In this document: in pieces, positions 6,768-8,110 of the stretch
Layout of the letters: each line of letters begins with the position of its first letter
Numbering within the stretch: the stretch's first letter is position 1
Origin: Chloroflexota bacterium
GTDB taxonomy: Bacteria; Chloroflexota; UBA4733
Assembly (NCBI GenBank): GCA_025449435.1
Contig: JANWJO010000168.1
Location: 1-8,110, forward strand
DNA: 8,110 nucleotides
Reading direction: 5' to 3'
Translations under genes and position numbers: made by a program
The notes under the pieces: generated by a model
What the model was told of the DNA's origin: nothing
The model's input: only the letters and a program-made list of their open reading frames with translations
The model's database searches: none

Positions 6768-6998
6768 AAATGCTCACGCGGTTCCACCACGTTTCCCCGG
6801 CGGCGCACGCGGCGCTGCCGAGCTTTGTGCCGGCGCTATCGGGCCGGACCCGAGATGCTTTGGTCGGCGCTTGCTGTCAGCAGCGCGGCGTTGGCATCTA
6901 GCTCCGAGGTGGTGCCGGTGTGAGGGTCGCGCGGGGGGCTCGCAGCCGGTGGCCCAACCGTCTCTGTGCGCGCTCCAACAACCAGTATGTCCTCATCG
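6734..6998 (-). promoter_or_regulatory. T-box riboswitch leader of thrS (specifier ACC, Thr)
   Basis: Read on the minus strand. Stem I base GAGG (6994-6991) pairs with CCTC (6909-6906). Above the specifier loop, CTGGT (6985-6981) pairs with ACCGG (6919-6915), then CGCGC (6972-6968) with GCGCG (6932-6928). The conserved AGAGA (6965-6961) and a distal GGCTGCGAGCC (6947-6937) follow. The specifier is ACC (6913-6911), a threonine codon, followed by the usual purine A and then CCTCGGAGC. Stem II is AGATGC/GCATCT (6899-6894 with 6858-6853), and Stem III is CGGG/CCCG (6852-6849 with 6843-6840). The T-box core GTGGTGGAACCGCG (6790-6777) holds the bulge TGGAACC (6786-6780), which pairs with the tRNA acceptor end. 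A terminator follows. Uncharged tRNA-Thr should stabilise the antiterminator and allow thrS transcription. The gene, the codon and the motif agree independently. Confidence 0.94.
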
Positions 6999-7013
6999 AC
7001 GCAGTTCCCGCTA

Positions 7014-7041
7014 ACCATACCATGCTGTGTGCTACGCTCAA
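7014..7041 (-). promoter_or_regulatory. Candidate promoter of the thrS leader
   Basis: On the minus strand TTGAGC (7041-7036) and TATGGT (7019-7014) are separated by 16 nt, each 4 of 6 to the sigma-70 consensus. Transcription would start near 7007, just before Stem I of the T-box, which gives a leader of about 305 nt before the thrS ATG. The position fits well; the hexamers themselves are only moderate. Confidence 0.5.
7030..7038 (+). promoter_or_regulatory. Candidate extended -10 promoter for the MFS gene
   Basis: TGCTACGCT matches the extended -10 pattern TGnTAnnnT and lies 28 nt before the MFS start codon. No convincing -35 is visible. It overlaps the -35 of the divergent thrS promoter. 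Confidence 0.35.
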
Positions 7042-7053
7042 TCCGAAATACTT

Positions 7054-7059
7054 GAGGAG
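7054..7059 (+). promoter_or_regulatory. Shine-Dalgarno fixing the MFS start
   Basis: GAGGAG lies 7 nt before ATG 7067. It selects this ATG as the start and supports a real gene in a frame that has no stop within the window. Confidence 0.8.
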
Positions 7060-7066
7060 AACGTCG

Positions 7067-8110
7067 ATGGCCGTGCAAGCCACGCGGAGCCAGGCAAGCG
7101 CTGCGCTCGGTCAGTCACCGCCAGCGGGCTCAACCTTCACCCCCGACTTCATCGTGCTGCTGGTCGTGTGGTTCTTGCTGGGCCTCGCCGTCGCACCAGG
7201 CCGGCCGCTGCTTCCTGTGTACGTGGAGAGCGCTCTAAAACTGCCGCCGCTGTTCACCTCCACGTTACTGGCGCTGCAACTCGCGGCCGGCGCCATTGGC
7301 GCCATCGTCGGCGGCAGCATCGCCGACCTGCTTGGTCGTAAAACCGCGCTGCTGCTCGGCTCCGTGTCCGGGCCCCTCGCCGCCCTGATGTTCCTCACTC
7401 ACAGCCCGTGGTTTATGGTGGCGCTGGCCGTCGTGGGTGGACTTCTGTCGAGCGTGCAGACCATCGGCGGCCAGACCTACCTCATGAACGCCGTACGCCA
7501 GGTCAAGCTCGGCTCGGCTGCTGCCTTGTTCTTCATCGGCAATACCCTGGGCTCGTCTATCGGCAACATCGTCGCCGGCAAGATCCTGGATAACACCGGC
7601 TTCGCCACCGTTGCCGTGCTCATGCTGCTCGCTTCCGGCGTCGTCATGGCCTTCGCGGCCTGGCGGCTGCCGTGGCAGAAGCACATCCGCACGGCCGGCG
7701 CTGGGTCGCTGAGCGGAGCCACGCGCAGCTATGGCCGCATCATCCAACGGCACGATGTGCAATTGCTCATCGGTCTGCGCCTGCTGCCCACATGCTATTG
7801 GGGTGTGGCGACGCTGCTCATCCCGCTCTTGCTGTACCGCGCCAGTGGCGAAGCTTCCACCGCGGCGTACTACTCTGGCATTAGCCTCGCTCTAGCCGCG
7901 AGTTGCCAGTTGCTGACCGGCCGCATCGCCGACCACATCGGTCGCCGCGGCCCGGTGATCGTGCTCACCACGCTGATCGCCATCGTCGCCATCGGCACCG
8001 GCTTTGCCGCCCACTCGGTGGCCGGTCTGTACATCTTTGGCATTCTCGGGGCTTGCAGCGCCTGGTCGCTCTCCACGCTCATGCCCGGCCTCATCAAGGA
8101 TGTGTCGGCG
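7067..8110 (+). CDS. MFS transporter, N-terminal 348 residues (runs off the right edge)
   Basis: The frame is open from ATG 7067 to the last base, exactly 348 codons, so the C-terminus is missing. This is a major facilitator superfamily protein of the inner membrane, likely a proton-driven drug or metabolite exporter. The first hydrophobic helix follows a 26-residue polar N-terminus (about 27-45). Motif A between helices 2 and 3 is clear at about 82-98 (GGSIADLLGRKTALLLG). The internal repeat of the fold shows a second copy between helices 8 and 9 at about 285-295 (GRIADHIGRRG). A basic, non-membrane linker near 200-230 (WQKHIRTAG...RSYGRIIQRHD) matches the loop between the two six-helix halves. 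About ten helices are covered, as expected for 348 of roughly 400 residues. It is divergent from thrS. The substrate cannot be told. Confidence 0.9.
   Translation, partial: MAVQATRSQASAALGQSPPAGSTFTPDFIVLLVVWFLLGLAVAPGRPLLPVYVESALKLPPLFTSTLLALQLAAGAIGAIVGGSIADLLGRKTALLLGSVSGPLAALMFLTHSPWFMVALAVVGGLLSSVQTIGGQTYLMNAVRQVKLGSAAALFFIGNTLGSSIGNIVAGKILDNTGFATVAVLMLLASGVVMAFAAWRLPWQKHIRTAGAGSLSGATRSYGRIIQRHDVQLLIGLRLLPTCYWGVATLLIPLLLYRASGEASTAAYYSGISLALAASCQLLTGRIADHIGRRGPVIVLTTLIAIVAIGTGFAAHSVAGLYIFGILGACSAWSLSTLMPGLIKDVSA

Noticed and set aside
7265..7762. A 165-codon minus-strand open frame inside the MFS gene
   Set aside because: The plus strand encodes an uninterrupted MFS protein with both motif-A copies. 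The minus frame is low-complexity and has no motif.

Overview
This is a GC-rich bacterial segment. It carries a complete housekeeping threonyl-tRNA synthetase gene, three membrane-exporter genes, and an unrecognised gene pair at the left edge. Chloroflexota (for example the Ktedonobacteria or Thermomicrobia side) is the best guess for the host. The reasons are a ThrRS without the N-terminal TGS domain, its motif-2 wording (SGELVGLARVRSLTQDDCHIFC spans about residues 344-365), a full-length T-box leader, and high GC at third codon positions. This placement is inference from remembered family features, not from a search.

Layout, left to right. (1) Positions 1-753, minus strand: a 207-aa protein of unknown function, starting with GTG behind a strong Shine-Dalgarno, is followed 3 nt later by the start of a second reading frame that runs off the left edge. 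Codon use here is much more relaxed than in the rest of the window. (2) Positions 754-949: a short regulatory gap with two TGACA/TGTCA palindromes, likely operators for the unknown pair. (3) Positions 950-4580, minus strand: two ABC exporter half-transporters whose reading frames overlap by 14 nt, almost certainly a heterodimer. (4) Positions 4581-4845: an intergenic region with a terminator-like hairpin, a 17-bp inverted repeat that competes with it, and an AT-rich candidate promoter for the ABC operon. (5) Positions 4846-6702, minus strand: thrS. (6) Positions 6703-7066: a classical threonine T-box leader (Stem I with specifier ACC, Stem II, Stem III, T-box bulge TGGAACC, intrinsic terminator), its promoter, and a divergent promoter on the other strand. 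(7) Positions 7067-8110, plus strand: the first 348 residues of an MFS exporter, open at the right edge.

How the parts work together. thrS is controlled by uncharged tRNA-Thr through the T-box: when threonine charging falls, the terminator is bypassed and more ThrRS is made. The ABC pair appears to have its own promoter behind the thrS terminator. It probably exports a hydrophobic or peptide-like compound of unknown identity. The MFS gene is transcribed divergently from thrS, and the two promoters overlap. I see no CRISPR array, transposase, tRNA or rRNA gene. I do not find a convincing new multi-gene system. The least explained parts are the left-edge gene pair with its twin palindromes and the competing inverted repeats between thrS and the ABC operon.
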